Of a DNA stretch of 64,000 nucleotides, positions 17,761 through 28,343 are shown in pieces (positions within the stretch are counted from its first letter, which is position 1; each line of letters begins with the position of its first letter). The translations under genes were made by a program, and so were the position numbers. Source of the DNA: Pseudomonadota bacterium (lineage in GTDB: Bacteria > Pseudomonadota > Gammaproteobacteria > Burkholderiales > SG8-39). The notes under the pieces were generated by a model, which did not search any database, was not told the DNA's origin, and saw only the letters and a list, made by a program, of their open reading frames with translations. The stretch covers positions 62,001 to 126,000 of the forward strand of contig CANGMI010000005.1 in the NCBI GenBank assembly GCA_947455195.1. The letters run 5' to 3'.

Positions 17761-18429
17761 TCACAGGAGTCCGGTTTCGGCAAAGGAGATCGCGGCCTGG
17801 GGCGTGATGATGAAGTGATCGAGCAGCCGCACATCGACATGAGACAGGGTCGCGCGCAGCTGCTCGGTGAGGGTTCGGTCGGCCTGGCTAGCCTGGGCGA
17901 CCCCCGAGGGATGATTGTGCGCCACGATCGTGGCAGCGGCGTTGTGACGCAGGGCGGCCCGGACGACCTCGCGTGGATGCACGCTGGTCTGGGTCAGCGT
18001 ACCCTGAAAGAGTTCCTCGACCGCGAGCACCCGGTGACGGTTGTCGAGGTACACCGCGATGAACACCTCGCGCTCCCGATCGGCAAGGGTCAGGCGCAGG
18101 AAGTCGCGCAAGGCGTCTGGTGAGGCAATGACATCCTCTTCGCGCGCCTGCTCGAGCAGTGAGCGCCGCACCAGTTCGGCTGCGGCGGCGAGGCGTGCCG
18201 CGTGTCGTGGTGCTTGTGTGCCGGCCCCACGCAACCGGGCGATTTCTTCCTCCGGCGCCCGAATCACCGCCCGCAGGCTGCCAAAGCGCGTCAGCAGTCG
18301 ACCTGCCAGCCCGGTTGCTGGCGGGCCCGACCGCCCGGCCTGAAGCAGCAGCGCAAGAACTTCCACATCGGTCAGTCGCGGCGCGCCGTGACGCAGCAAA
18401 TCTTGCGGAGACTGCATTGCAGGGGGCAT
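17761..18429 (-). CDS. radC: RadC family JAB/MPN+ domain protein
   Basis: This is a 222-residue protein of the RadC (UPF0758) family. The N-terminal half has the helix-hairpin-helix-like region (RLRGAG), and the C-terminal half holds the JAMM metal site, with HNHPSG followed after a short gap by SQADRTLT. Despite its name, a repair role for RadC was withdrawn in E. coli and the true function is unsettled; the fold is that of a metal-dependent hydrolase. AAGGAGC seven bases before the ATG at 18429 sets the start. It is transcribed away from coaBC. Confidence 0.93.
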   Translation of the reverse strand: MPPAMQSPQDLLRHGAPRLTDVEVLALLLQAGRSGPPATGLAGRLLTRFGSLRAVIRAPEEEIARLRGAGTQAPRHAARLAAAAELVRRSLLEQAREEDVIASPDALRDFLRLTLADREREVFIAVYLDNRHRVLAVEELFQGTLTQTSVHPREVVRAALRHNAAATIVAHNHPSGVAQASQADRTLTEQLRATLSHVDVRLLDHFIITPQAAISFAETGLL

Positions 18430-18561
18430 CGGCGGAGCTCCTTGATCGGTGGGTGGTCGGGGTGGTCGGACTATTCTCCCCGGGGTAGCAGGTACAATCT
18501 GGCGCTCTTGGACTGAGCCCGGTGCCCTGCACCCGGCTAGTGACTGCGCAGGGGAGGTGCC

Positions 18562-19794
18562 GTGGGCGTGCTGTCAGGCAAGCGGATCGTGCTGGGCGTC
18601 ACTGGGGGTGTGGCAGCCTACAAGGCTGCGGTTCTGGCACGTCTGCTCCTCCGCGCAGGTGTCGACGTCACGGTGGTGATGACCGCCTCCGCTCAGCGCT
18701 TCGTGGCGCCTGCAAGCTTCCAGGCGCTCACTGGCAAGCGTGTTCATGTCGATCTGTGGGATGCCCAGATCGATGACGGCATGGGGCATATCGAATTGTC
18801 GCGGGGGTGCGATTTCGTCCTCGTCGCCCCGGCGACCACGGACTTCATTGCCCGTCTCGCCCAGGGGCGTGCCGATGACCTGCTCGGGGCGCTGTGCATC
18901 GCCAGAGACTGCCCGCTCTGGATCGCGCCGGCCATGAACCGGCAGATGTGGCTCCATCCGGCAACGGTTCGCAATGTCCAGACCCTCCGTGGCGATGGCG
19001 TCAATCTGCTCGGGCCTGAGGCGGGTCCGCAAGCCTGCGGCGAGGTGGGGGTGGGCCGCATGCTCGAGCCCGAGGCGATCGTCGCTGCGCTCGAGGCAAG
19101 CCTCGCCGCATCCGACGAACACCGACGGACGACGCCTCCGACGGATGCCCCGGTCGCCCGGTTGGCGGGGCTCGATGTCCTTGTCACGGCGGGTCCCACG
19201 TTCGAGCCCATCGACACCGTGCGTGGCCTTACCAATCGAAGTTCGGGCAAGATGGGATACGCGATCGCGGCGGCAGCCCGGGAGGCAGGTGCGCGGGTCA
19301 CCCTCGTGTCGGGGCCTACGGCCCTTGCAATCCCCGAGGGGGTTGCCCGCATCGATGTCACCACGGCCTGCGAGATGGCTGATGCGGTCATGGCTCGGGC
19401 CGGTTCGACCGACCTCTTCATCGCGGTGGCTGCGGTCGCCGACTACCGCGTCCTGCAGGTGGCGCAGCACAAGCTGAAGAAGACGGGCGTGCCCCCGGTT
19501 CTCGAGCTGGTCGAGAATCCCGATATCCTGGCGAGCGTGGCCGCGTTGCCCGATGCCCCCTTCTGTGTCGGCTTCGCCGCCGAGACAGAGGATCTGCGTG
19601 CCAACGCTCAGGCCAAGCGACGGCGCAAGAAGGTGCCCCTGCTGGCAGCCAATCTCGCACAGGAGACGTTCGGACGCGACGACAATGCGCTCACCCTGTT
19701 TGATGACGCCGGCGAACACAGCATTCAACGCGACAGCAAACCGGTCGTGGCACGCGCGCTGCTCGCACATGTTGCTCGAATGATGGGCCGATAG
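18562..19794 (+). CDS. coaBC: Bifunctional phosphopantothenoylcysteine decarboxylase/phosphopantothenate-cysteine ligase
   Basis: This is a 410-residue two-domain enzyme for steps two and three of coenzyme A synthesis from phosphopantothenate. The flavin-dependent CoaC half starts [15 protein letters not shown] and contains the catalytic His region and the substrate-binding PAMNRQMW. The CoaB half begins at about [20 protein letters not shown] and includes the [10 protein letters not shown] motif. GTG at 18562 has GGGGAGG just upstream. A TACAAT at 18493-18498 may be the -10 element. dut follows after ten bases, as in many proteobacteria. Confidence 0.96.
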   Translation: MGVLSGKRIVLGVTGGVAAYKAAVLARLLLRAGVDVTVVMTASAQRFVAPASFQALTGKRVHVDLWDAQIDDGMGHIELSRGCDFVLVAPATTDFIARLAQGRADDLLGALCIARDCPLWIAPAMNRQMWLHPATVRNVQTLRGDGVNLLGPEAGPQACGEVGVGRMLEPEAIVAALEASLAASDEHRRTTPPTDAPVARLAGLDVLVTAGPTFEPIDTVRGLTNRSSGKMGYAIAAAAREAGARVTLVSGPTALAIPEGVARIDVTTACEMADAVMARAGSTDLFIAVAAVADYRVLQVAQHKLKKTGVPPVLELVENPDILASVAALPDAPFCVGFAAETEDLRANAQAKRRRKKVPLLAANLAQETFGRDDNALTLFDDAGEHSIQRDSKPVVARALLAHVARMMGR

Positions 19795-19804
19795 GAGACT
19801 GGAC

Positions 19805-20272
19805 ATGACCGCCCTTGCCGCGCGCCACCCGCTGGCCGTCAAGATCTTCGATACCCGTCTGAACGAGACGCCACCGCAGTATGCGACGGCGGGCGCGGCG
19901 GGGCTCGACCTGCGTGCCTGCATCGATCAGCCGATGGACATCGTGCCCGGCGCATCGGTCGTCGTTCCGAGCGGACTTGCCATTCATCTGGCCGACCCGG
20001 GGCTTGCAGCCATCGTGTTGCCTCGGTCGGGGCTTGGGGCTCGCCACGGCATCGTTCTGGGCAATCTGGTGGGGTTGATCGACTCGGATTACCAGGGGCA
20101 GATTCTCGTCTCGCTCTGGAACCGATCCGACAAGACTTTCCGTCTCGATCCGATGGAGCGGGTTGCGCAGCTGGTCGTGATTCCGGTCGTTCAGGTAGCC
20201 TTGCAGATCGTCGACACGTTCCAGGCCAGTGAGCGCGGCGAAGGGGGCTTCGGGAGTACCGGACGCCTTTGA
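19805..20272 (+). CDS. dut: dUTP diphosphatase (dUTPase)
   Basis: This is a 155-residue homotrimeric dUTPase that converts dUTP to dUMP and so keeps uracil out of DNA. The five family motifs are readable: [34 protein letters not shown], the RVAQLVV region, and the C-terminal glycine-rich GEGGFGSTG arm that closes over the active site. AGGAGA precedes the ATG. It forms an operon with coaBC. The gene end is convergent with the CDF transporter gene. Confidence 0.97.
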   Translation: MTALAARHPLAVKIFDTRLNETPPQYATAGAAGLDLRACIDQPMDIVPGASVVVPSGLAIHLADPGLAAIVLPRSGLGARHGIVLGNLVGLIDSDYQGQILVSLWNRSDKTFRLDPMERVAQLVVIPVVQVALQIVDTFQASERGEGGFGSTGRL

Positions 20273-20342
20273 GGGCGATGCAGGGCGGCACCTGATGCCC
20301 TCACCGCAGGGGGGAACTGCATCACGGGGCAAGAGCCAGGGC

Positions 20343-21407
20343 TCAGACCACGGTTTCCGGGGCAAGGGCGCAGGGTACGCTGCCACCTTCGATCTGCAGG
20401 GTGGCGTGCACGATCCCGAATTCGCTCGACAGCCGCTCGCAGACCTGCGCCACGAATTGATCGCTGCCCCTGTCATCCGGCATCACCAGGTGTGCGGTCA
20501 GCGCGATTTCGGTCGTGCTCATTGCCCAGATGTGCAGGTCGTGGACCTCGCGCACCCCGGGCAAGGCTTCGAGACAGGCGCGCACTTCACCCGCGTCAAC
20601 CCCCGATGGCACGGCGTGCAGGGCGAGACTCAGCGTGTCGCGCAAGGTATCCCAGGTGCCGTGAATGATGACCGCAGCAATCACGAGGCTCGTGATGGCA
20701 TCGAGGCGCAACCAACCCGTCAGCGGTATCAGAAAGGCACTGACCGCCACCCCGAGTGACACCAGTGCATCGGCTGCCAGATGCAGCCATGCACCGCGTG
20801 CGTTCAGATCGTGAGCCTTGTCCCGCAGAAAGAGCAGGGCGCTGCCGCCATTGACGACGATGCCAGCCAGCGCCACCCACATCACGACGGGCGCGATCAC
20901 GGGTTGCGGATGTGTCGCGAAGAGTCGCTGCAGGGCTTCAACCACGATGCCACCCGTGACCAGCATCAGAACCATGGCGTTCGTGAGCCCGGCCAGAATC
21001 GTGCTGCTCCGAAGCCCGTAGGTAAAACGACGACTGGGCACGCGTCGGGCCAGCGTGGCTGCGCCCCAGGCGAGCAGCAGACCCAGAACGTCACCCAGGT
21101 TGTGGCCCGCATCAGCAAGCAGCGACAGCGAATTCGAAGCAAGGCCGAACAGGGTTTCGACCATGACGAAGGCAAGATTGATCGCCGCACCGATGGCAAA
21201 CGAACGGCGATTGTCGGGCAGGGCGTGATGATGCGAGTGTCCGTGCGCATGTGAGTGGCCGTGGTGGTGCTTCCCGGCGTGTCCACGTGCATGCGGGTGG
21301 GCATGATCGTGCGAGGGGTCGTCCTCATGCGCATGGGCGCTTGCCGTGCCGGGTTCCGCGCGGTGCGGGGCATTCGGCTCATGCAGGTCGTGCGGATGGG
21401 CGGTCAT
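20343..21407 (-). CDS. Cation diffusion facilitator family transporter (zinc-type exporter)
   Basis: This is a 354-residue inner-membrane metal/proton antiporter. The first 75 residues are a histidine-rich tail (HAHEDDPSHDHAHPHARG and HHHGHSHAHGHSHHH) that likely gathers metal ions. Six hydrophobic helices follow; helix 2 has the metal-site LLADAGHNLGDVL and helix 5 HLAADALVSLGV, the HxxxD arrangement seen in Zn/Cd members. The C-terminal cytoplasmic domain (VREVHDLHIWAMS) completes the fold. The ATG at 21407 is chosen because it starts the conserved part. It lies downstream of clpA beyond a hairpin terminator. Confidence 0.93.
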   Translation of the reverse strand: MTAHPHDLHEPNAPHRAEPGTASAHAHEDDPSHDHAHPHARGHAGKHHHGHSHAHGHSHHHALPDNRRSFAIGAAINLAFVMVETLFGLASNSLSLLADAGHNLGDVLGLLLAWGAATLARRVPSRRFTYGLRSSTILAGLTNAMVLMLVTGGIVVEALQRLFATHPQPVIAPVVMWVALAGIVVNGGSALLFLRDKAHDLNARGAWLHLAADALVSLGVAVSAFLIPLTGWLRLDAITSLVIAAVIIHGTWDTLRDTLSLALHAVPSGVDAGEVRACLEALPGVREVHDLHIWAMSTTEIALTAHLVMPDDRGSDQFVAQVCERLSSEFGIVHATLQIEGGSVPCALAPETVV

Positions 21408-21426
21408 TGCTTGCGCCTGAAAGGAC

Positions 21427-21450
21427 GAGGGCCGCAGATGCGGCCCTCGG
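21427..21450 (-). terminator. Hairpin terminator after clpA
   Basis: CGAGGGCCGC (21427-21436) pairs perfectly with GCGGCCCTCG (21441-21450) around AGAT. On the minus strand it is followed by TCCTTT, a modest T-run, 16 bases after the clpA stop and before the CDF start. Confidence 0.7.
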
Positions 21451-21465
21451 TCATCGAATGGCTGA

Positions 21466-23744
<2,279 letters not shown>

Positions 23745-23748
<4 letters not shown>

Positions 23749-24053
23749 GATTCCTCCATCACGCACTGCAAGGGGTGTTGGTGCTTGCGCGCGTAGTTCA
23801 GTACCTGCTCGACTTTGGTGGTTGCAACATCGCGCGGATAGATGCCACAGACCCCCATGCCTTCACGATGCACCTTGAGCATGACCTGATAGGCCTGCTC
23901 CTGGGTCATCGAAAAGAACGACTGCAGGACGACAACAACAAATTCCATCGGAGTGTAATCGTCGTTGAGCAGCAACACCTTGAACAAAGGAGGCGGCTTT
24001 ACCCGGGCCTTGCCCGGCGCGATGATTGTTCCTTCCCGTGAATGGGTTCCCAT
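23745..24053 (-). CDS. clpS: ATP-dependent Clp protease adaptor ClpS
   Basis: This is a 102-residue adaptor that delivers N-degron substrates to ClpAP. The family core is visible: [20 protein letters not shown] with the conserved NDD substrate pocket, then the helix [19 protein letters not shown] and the end [18 protein letters not shown]. The basic, flexible N-terminus before residue 22 is typical. The stop overlaps the clpA start by four bases, so the two are translated together. Confidence 0.97.
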
Positions 24054-24240
24054 GGCTACGCGACATCCACTGCTACGGCGTTCACTGGCATGAAACCATG
24101 CTATCAGATTTGCTCCGAATGAAACCTCGCTGAACGGGCGGGATTTCCCGCATTCCGGCGGATCTGTCCGATGGCCTCAGGCCTGCCGTCCGCTCAATGC
24201 CGTTGATTCGCTGAAGGTTCCTGCGATTTTTTTGCAACAC

Positions 24241-24269
24241 TTGACACTCGCGCGCAAATTATGTAGAAG
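24241..24269 (+). promoter_or_regulatory. Promoter of the cold-shock gene with a long leader
   Basis: A perfect TTGACA (24241-24246), a 17-base spacer and TAGAAG (24264-24269) lie just after a T-rich stretch. Transcription would start near 24276, leaving an untranslated leader of about 157 bases before the csp ATG. This is the length range of structured leaders of cspA-type mRNAs. The remaining 24054-24240 stretch holds the clpS upstream region and no gene. Confidence 0.65.
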
Positions 24270-24432
24270 GCACGCTGTCGGCATGTGTGACGAGATGAAA
24301 CCGAGTCTGATCAGTGACTTCAGTGCGGTTCGGTCGTTTCACTGGCGGGCATGACAGTCGAGCGTGTGACGAATTGGCACCATCTGGTTCGCTCCGTTCT
24401 TCACGATTCAACGCACACACAGGGGTTGTTCG

Positions 24433-24639
24433 ATGCCTAGCGGTACGGTCAAGTGGTTCAATGATGCCAAGGGTTACGGTTTCATCACGCCGGACGATGG
24501 TGGCGAAGATCTCTTCGCTCACTTCTCCGCGATCCAGATGCCCGGGTTCAAGACGCTCAAGGAAGCCCAGAAGGTGACCTTCGAAGTCGTCCAGGGCCCG
24601 AAGGGCAAGCAGGCGGCCAATATTCAGTCGCCCAGCTGA
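24433..24639 (+). CDS. Cold-shock domain protein (CspA family)
   Basis: This is a 68-residue single cold-shock domain with RNP1-type [10 protein letters not shown] (after VKWFNDA) and RNP2-type [10 protein letters not shown]. These proteins bind single-stranded RNA/DNA and melt RNA structure; some members are cold-induced, others constitutive. It is followed by a strong terminator and preceded by a long leader, so it is a monocistronic unit. It lies divergent to clpS-clpA, a common arrangement. Confidence 0.96.
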   Translation: MPSGTVKWFNDAKGYGFITPDDGGEDLFAHFSAIQMPGFKTLKEAQKVTFEVVQGPKGKQAANIQSPS

Positions 24640-24649
24640 GTAGACCTTG

Positions 24650-24684
24650 CGCTCTCGCACCAACGCCGGTGCGGGAGCGTTTTT
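24650..24684 (+). terminator. Rho-independent terminator of the cold-shock gene
   Basis: A 12-bp stem (CGCTCTCGCACC with GGTGCGGGAGCG, one G-T pair) closes a six-base loop at 24662-24667 and is followed by TTTTT. It lies ten bases after the csp stop. Confidence 0.9.
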
Positions 24685-25080
24685 CCCCCGTCTTCTTCGC
24701 GGGGGAGCTCTTCCTTTGACGGCTTGTGGTGCACGCCGCCGGGCCCTGCCGTCGTGCGTGCCGATCGGGCGAGGGCAGACGATGCGCTTGCCCGACGGGA
24801 TCGTGGGGATTGCACGCCGCACTCGAGTGCGGCTCCCGTTGCCTGTCGCGCGCGAGCCCTCGTTGCGCTCCTGACGAGCCACGGACAAGCCGACCGAACA
24901 CCTGATTGAAGGCAGCGGCCCGCCCGCTGCCTTGCCCGTCAGGTCCTCCGCCCGTCTTGCGTGCCCTGCCGATTCTCGAGGGCGCCTTGTCCGCATGACC
25001 AGCAGGGCGGCCGTGATCCCGTCGGGGGCGGTCGGTCTCCGGCCAGGTTTGCGCACCCGTTGCCGCGCAGCAAAGTACCT
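24685..25080. other. Gene-free stretch with two hairpins
   Basis: No convincing gene is visible on either strand; the open frames here lack ribosome sites and family-like sequence. Two symmetric elements stand out: a perfect 18-bp palindrome at 24816-24833 (GCCGCACTCGAGTGCGGC) and a hairpin at 24911-24931 with GGCAGCGG/CCGCTGCC arms and a five-base loop. A small RNA cannot be excluded. Confidence 0.4.
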
Positions 25081-25110
25081 GCTGGCATGTTGCGGCGGCG
25101 TACGGGATAA
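25081..25110 (+). promoter_or_regulatory. Possible promoter of the small exported protein gene
   Basis: CTGGCA (25081-25086, four of six) and GATAAT (25105-25110, five of six) are separated by 18 bases and lie about 108 bases upstream of the ATG at 25218. Confidence 0.45.
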
Positions 25111-25217
25111 TCCGGTCGGGGCGTCGGTGCCAGGCTCGGCTTGTCGAGGCTGGCCGGTGCATCCGGGTCAGACTGGACGATCCAGTCCCCTCTTCCGTTC
25201 TTCCGGAGATTCGTTGA

Positions 25218-25472
25218 ATGAGTCCGATCATCAAGGGCGCTGCAGTCGCTCTGGCGCTCGCCGCCAATCTTGCTTTCGCGCAGGGTGCCCCCGCACCGGC
25301 GACGCCTGCGGCACCGGTAGCCCCGGTTGCTTCTCAACCGGCCGCCGCTGAGGCTCCCAAGGCCGTCGACTCCAAATCGGGCACGGCCAAGGGCGCAAAG
25401 AAGCAGGCACGCAAGAAGGGCAGCAAGAAGAAAGGCGCCCGCAAGGGGGCGAGCAAGGCAACCGCCGGCTGA
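25218..25472 (+). CDS. Small exported Ala/Lys-rich protein, function unknown
   Basis: This is an 84-residue protein I do not recognise. Residues 1-21 form a signal peptide (MSPIIKGAAVALALAANLAFA, cleavage before QG). An Ala/Pro-rich stretch follows (residues 22-48), and the end is strongly basic (GAKKQARKKGSKKKGARKG). The mature part resembles low-complexity histone-H1-like or nucleoid-protein tails, but here it is preceded by an export signal. GGAG lies nine bases before the ATG, a promoter-like pair lies upstream and a terminator follows, so it is probably a real single-gene unit. Confidence 0.7.
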   Translation: MSPIIKGAAVALALAANLAFAQGAPAPATPAAPVAPVASQPAAAEAPKAVDSKSGTAKGAKKQARKKGSKKKGARKGASKATAG

Positions 25473-25584
25473 GTGTCACCCTCGGCGCCGATCGCAGGTC
25501 GGCGCAGCACGATCACCGGGTTCGGTGCTCGCTCGTGTCGTGGTCGTCCCGCAATAGCGGGATGATTCGGGTTCTTGCATGGAG

Positions 25585-25610
25585 GCAGGGTATGCTTGCC
25601 CTGCTTTTTT
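25585..25610 (+). terminator. Rho-independent terminator upstream of the DUF192 gene
   Basis: GCAGGG (25585-25590) pairs with CCCTGC (25599-25604), followed directly by six T residues. A second small hairpin (TCCCGC-AATA-GCGGGA) lies just upstream at 25547-25562. Together they close the small basic-protein transcript. Confidence 0.75.
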
Positions 25611-25660
25611 CATGGTCGTGTGCGTCCTGGACGCCAGAGCCGGCCCAGGAGAGAGTGGCG

Positions 25661-26140
25661 ATGGCGCATCGTTTTTACGCGTTGAGGTTCAGTCTGCGGT
25701 GTGTCTTTCTCGCCCTGTTGCTGCTTGGCGGCGAGGCAGGCGCGCAGTCAGCCGCACAGGCACCCTTGCGAGAGGTAGAACTCTCGAGCGGCATCCATCT
25801 CATCCGTGCCGAAGTGGCTGACAGTTTTGCCACGCGGCAGATGGGCTTGATGTTCCGCCAGAAGATGGCCCCCAACCACGGAATGATCTTTCTGTTCGGT
25901 ACCCCGGCGGGGCAGTGCATGTGGATGAAGAACACGCTGCTGCCGTTGTCGGTCGCATTCATCGACGAGCAGGGTGTCATCGTGAACATCGAGGACATGG
26001 CGCCACAGACCGAGGACACGCACTGCAGTACACGCCCGATCAGCTACGCGCTCGAGATGAATCGGGGGTGGTTTGCGAGTCGCGGCATCGGCCCTGGGGC
26101 GCGCCTTGCCGGGATTGAAAGGCTGGGCAAGCCGCGCTGA
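25661..26140 (+). CDS. DUF192 family exported protein
   Basis: This is a 159-residue protein with a signal peptide (basic start, then LRCVFLALLLLGGEAGAQS) and one DUF192 domain, recognisable by ADSFATRQMGLMFRQKM, the central FGTPAGQCMWMKNTLLPLSV and VIVNIEDMAPQTEDTH. The family is widespread and mostly periplasmic or extracytoplasmic; no biochemical role is established. AGGAGAG upstream and the signal sequence favour ATG 25661 over the longer frame from 25535, which would read through the terminator. Confidence 0.88.
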   Translation: MAHRFYALRFSLRCVFLALLLLGGEAGAQSAAQAPLREVELSSGIHLIRAEVADSFATRQMGLMFRQKMAPNHGMIFLFGTPAGQCMWMKNTLLPLSVAFIDEQGVIVNIEDMAPQTEDTHCSTRPISYALEMNRGWFASRGIGPGARLAGIERLGKPR

Positions 26141-26230
26141 GCGGGGGACCGGACATCACAAGCTACGCTCACGCCAGCGGGCGCAGCGATCCCGTTACCG
26201 GACGCTGGCGTTCACCGGCCGCGGCACTTC

Positions 26231-26261
26231 GGGGGGGGGGGGCGCCTGCGGGCGCTCCCCC
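26231..26261. repeat. G12 homopolymer forming one arm of a GC hairpin between DUF192 and sodB
   Basis: Twelve consecutive G residues (26231-26242) are followed by GCGC-rich sequence and five C residues. GGGGGG-GCGCC can pair with GGCGC-TCCCCC to give a stem of about eleven pairs with a TGCG loop. It sits between two convergent genes and could act as a terminator, but no T-run follows on either strand. Confidence 0.8.
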
Positions 26262-26269
26262 GGCGCTGG

Positions 26270-26848
26270 TCAGGCGAAGTTCGCTGAGGCGAACTGCCAG
26301 TTGACCAGATTCCAGAACGCTCCGACATAGTCGGGGCGGCGATTGCGGTAATCGACGTAGTACGCGTGTTCCCACACGTCACAGGTCAGCAGGGGCTTGT
26401 CGGCCCCGGTGACGGGCGTTGCAGCATTGCTGGTGTTGGCAATGTCGACCGAGCCGTCGGCCTTCTTCACCAGCCAGGTCCAGCCCGAACCGAAGTTGCC
26501 GATGGCCGACTTCGTGAAGGCTTCCTTGAAGGCGTCGAACGAGCCCCATTTGGCATCGATGGCCGCCGCCAGGGCACCGGTGGGCTTGCCGCCGCCAGCA
26601 GGCGACAGGCTGTTCCAGTAGAAGGTGTGATTCCAGATCTGAGCGGCGTTGTTGAACACGCCGCCCGAGGACTTGGCGACGATGTCCTCGAGCGATGCGT
26701 TCTCGAACTCGGTGCCCTTGATCAGGTTGTTCAGGTTGGTGACATAGGCCTGATGATGCTTGCCGTAATGGAACTCGAGCGTCTCCTTGGAGATGTGCGG
26801 CTGCAGGGCATCGAGTGCGTAGGGCAATGCGGGAAGCTTGTGCTCCAT
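26270..26848 (-). CDS. sodB: Superoxide dismutase (Fe type)
   Basis: This is a 192-residue cytoplasmic iron superoxide dismutase that converts superoxide to oxygen and hydrogen peroxide. The metal ligands are recognisable in [17 protein letters not shown] and the [13 protein letters not shown] signature (Asp and His). [17 protein letters not shown] and the Gln in the N-terminal half favour the Fe form. The ATG at 26848 begins at the conserved [14 protein letters not shown]; longer in-frame sequence upstream is not part of the family. GAGGAC precedes the start. Confidence 0.96.
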   Translation of the reverse strand: MEHKLPALPYALDALQPHISKETLEFHYGKHHQAYVTNLNNLIKGTEFENASLEDIVAKSSGGVFNNAAQIWNHTFYWNSLSPAGGGKPTGALAAAIDAKWGSFDAFKEAFTKSAIGNFGSGWTWLVKKADGSVDIANTSNAATPVTGADKPLLTCDVWEHAYYVDYRNRRPDYVGAFWNLVNWQFASANFA

Positions 26849-26972
26849 GGGGTGTCCTCGCGAAGGGTTGTAAAGCGGGCTGGCAGAAGGCCCCGACCTG
26901 CTGTCTTGTCGGGGGCATCCGAATCGAGCCCTTGATTCTATCAGGTTGCACTGGCCAGACTGCGTTGCCCGA

Positions 26973-28343
26973 TCAGCGTTCCTCGATCTCGCGTACTTCG
27001 GTACCGATGGCTCCGTGTGCGAGTCGCACCCGAACCCGGTCGCCGGGTTGCACCGAACTTGCATGCGTGACGACGTGCCCGTTGCAGTCCTCGACGATGC
27101 CGAAGCCGCGCTGCAGTACCCGTCCCGGGTCGAGATGTTCCAGGGCGCGCGTCAGCCCGGCCAGTCGCAGTGTTCGCCTTGCGAGGGAGTCGTGCGAGGC
27201 GCGGCTGACCCGGTCGGCCAGCGACCGGGTGTGTTGCAGGCGAGTGGCGATGGCCGGCCTGGCTCGGCCAAGGCGGTGCACGAGCTGGTGCAGACCGATG
27301 TGGTTCAGGCGAAGTTGCCGACGCATCGCCCGCTCGAGGGCCTGCGACGCCCCGGTGAGTCGTTGCTGCTGCCGGGCGAGGCGCTCTGCCGGGTGCTGCA
27401 GCCTGCGCGCGAGGCCATCGACGCGCTGCATCCGGGTTTGCAACTGGTGGTTGAGCGCCCGTGTCAGGCTGGCAAAGGCATCGTCGACCCCCTCGACGAG
27501 CGTGGCGAGCAATGGGCTGGCGATTTCAGCCGCTGCAGTCGGTGTCGGCGCTCGCACATCTGCCGCGAAATCGGCGATGGTGAAGTCGGTTTCATGGCCG
27601 ACGCCAGCGACGACCGGTATCTGTGAGGCTCTGATGGCGCGAGCCAGGTGCTCGTCGTTGAAACTCCACAGGTCCTCGATGCTGCCACCCCCACGCACCA
27701 GGAGGAGTACGTCGACCTCGTTGCGGGTGCTGGCGCGGTTCAGGGCAGCCACCAGCTCTTCGGCGGCGCGATCTCCCTGAACGGCACTCGGGTAAATGAT
27801 GACCTCGATCAACGCATTGCGTCGTCTGAGGGTCGTGGTCACATCGTGCAGGGCAGCGCCGCCGGTCGAGGAAATCACGCCGATTCGTCGCGGCATGGGG
27901 GGGAGCCCACGCCGAGTTGCCGCGTCGAACAGACCCTCTCCGGCAAGCCGGTCACGCAGTTGCAGAAACCGCTCGTAGAGTGCACCGAGTCCGCCGCGAC
28001 GCATCGTTTCGACCGTGAGCTGGAATTCGCCTCTTGCTTCGTAGAAGCCCGGCAAGGCCCGCAGGTCTACCTGAACGCCGTCGCGCGGCTGCCAGTCGAG
28101 GTACTGGTTTCGACCCCGGAACATGACGCAACGAACCTGGGCCGAGGCGTCTTTCAGGATGAAATACCAGTGTCCGGAGCGTGCCGCGGTGAAGTTCGAT
28201 ATTTCTCCGGTGATCCAGCTCAAGGGCAACTGTCGCTCGAGGATGTCGCGCACGCTGCGGGCCAGAGCCGAGACCGAAATCACCCGATCGGGGGCGCCAC
28301 CGGGCGGTGTTCGAGGCGCTTCCGTGCGAGGTATCAGGGGCAT
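26973..28343 (-). CDS. xseA: Exodeoxyribonuclease VII large subunit
   Basis: This is a 456-residue large subunit of ExoVII, which degrades single-stranded DNA in both directions. The N-terminal OB-fold ([39 protein letters not shown]) is followed by the catalytic core with [34 protein letters not shown] and the [27 protein letters not shown] motif. The C-terminal third is a long coiled coil that binds XseB; xseB itself is not in the window. The upstream gene-free region contains DnaA-box-like sites, one of them 13 bases before the start. Confidence 0.96.
   Translation of the reverse strand: MPLIPRTEAPRTPPGGAPDRVISVSALARSVRDILERQLPLSWITGEISNFTAARSGHWYFILKDASAQVRCVMFRGRNQYLDWQPRDGVQVDLRALPGFYEARGEFQLTVETMRRGGLGALYERFLQLRDRLAGEGLFDAATRRGLPPMPRRIGVISSTGGAALHDVTTTLRRRNALIEVIIYPSAVQGDRAAEELVAALNRASTRNEVDVLLLVRGGGSIEDLWSFNDEHLARAIRASQIPVVAGVGHETDFTIADFAADVRAPTPTAAAEIASPLLATLVEGVDDAFASLTRALNHQLQTRMQRVDGLARRLQHPAERLARQQQRLTGASQALERAMRRQLRLNHIGLHQLVHRLGRARPAIATRLQHTRSLADRVSRASHDSLARRTLRLAGLTRALEHLDPGRVLQRGFGIVEDCNGHVVTHASSVQPGDRVRVRLAHGAIGTEVREIEER

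Noticed and set aside
20271-20310. Hairpin GAGGGC...GCCCTC after dut as a terminator
   Set aside because: A six-base stem with a loop of about 20 bases and no T-run; too weak to call.
24259-25056. Minus-strand frame across the cold-shock gene
   Set aside because: Arg-rich, overlaps the csp coding region and its terminator, and has no recognisable domain.
24932-25351. Plus-strand frame of 139 codons before the small exported protein
   Set aside because: Arg/Ser/Gly-rich shadow sequence that overlaps the better supported 25218-25472 gene in another frame and lacks a ribosome site.
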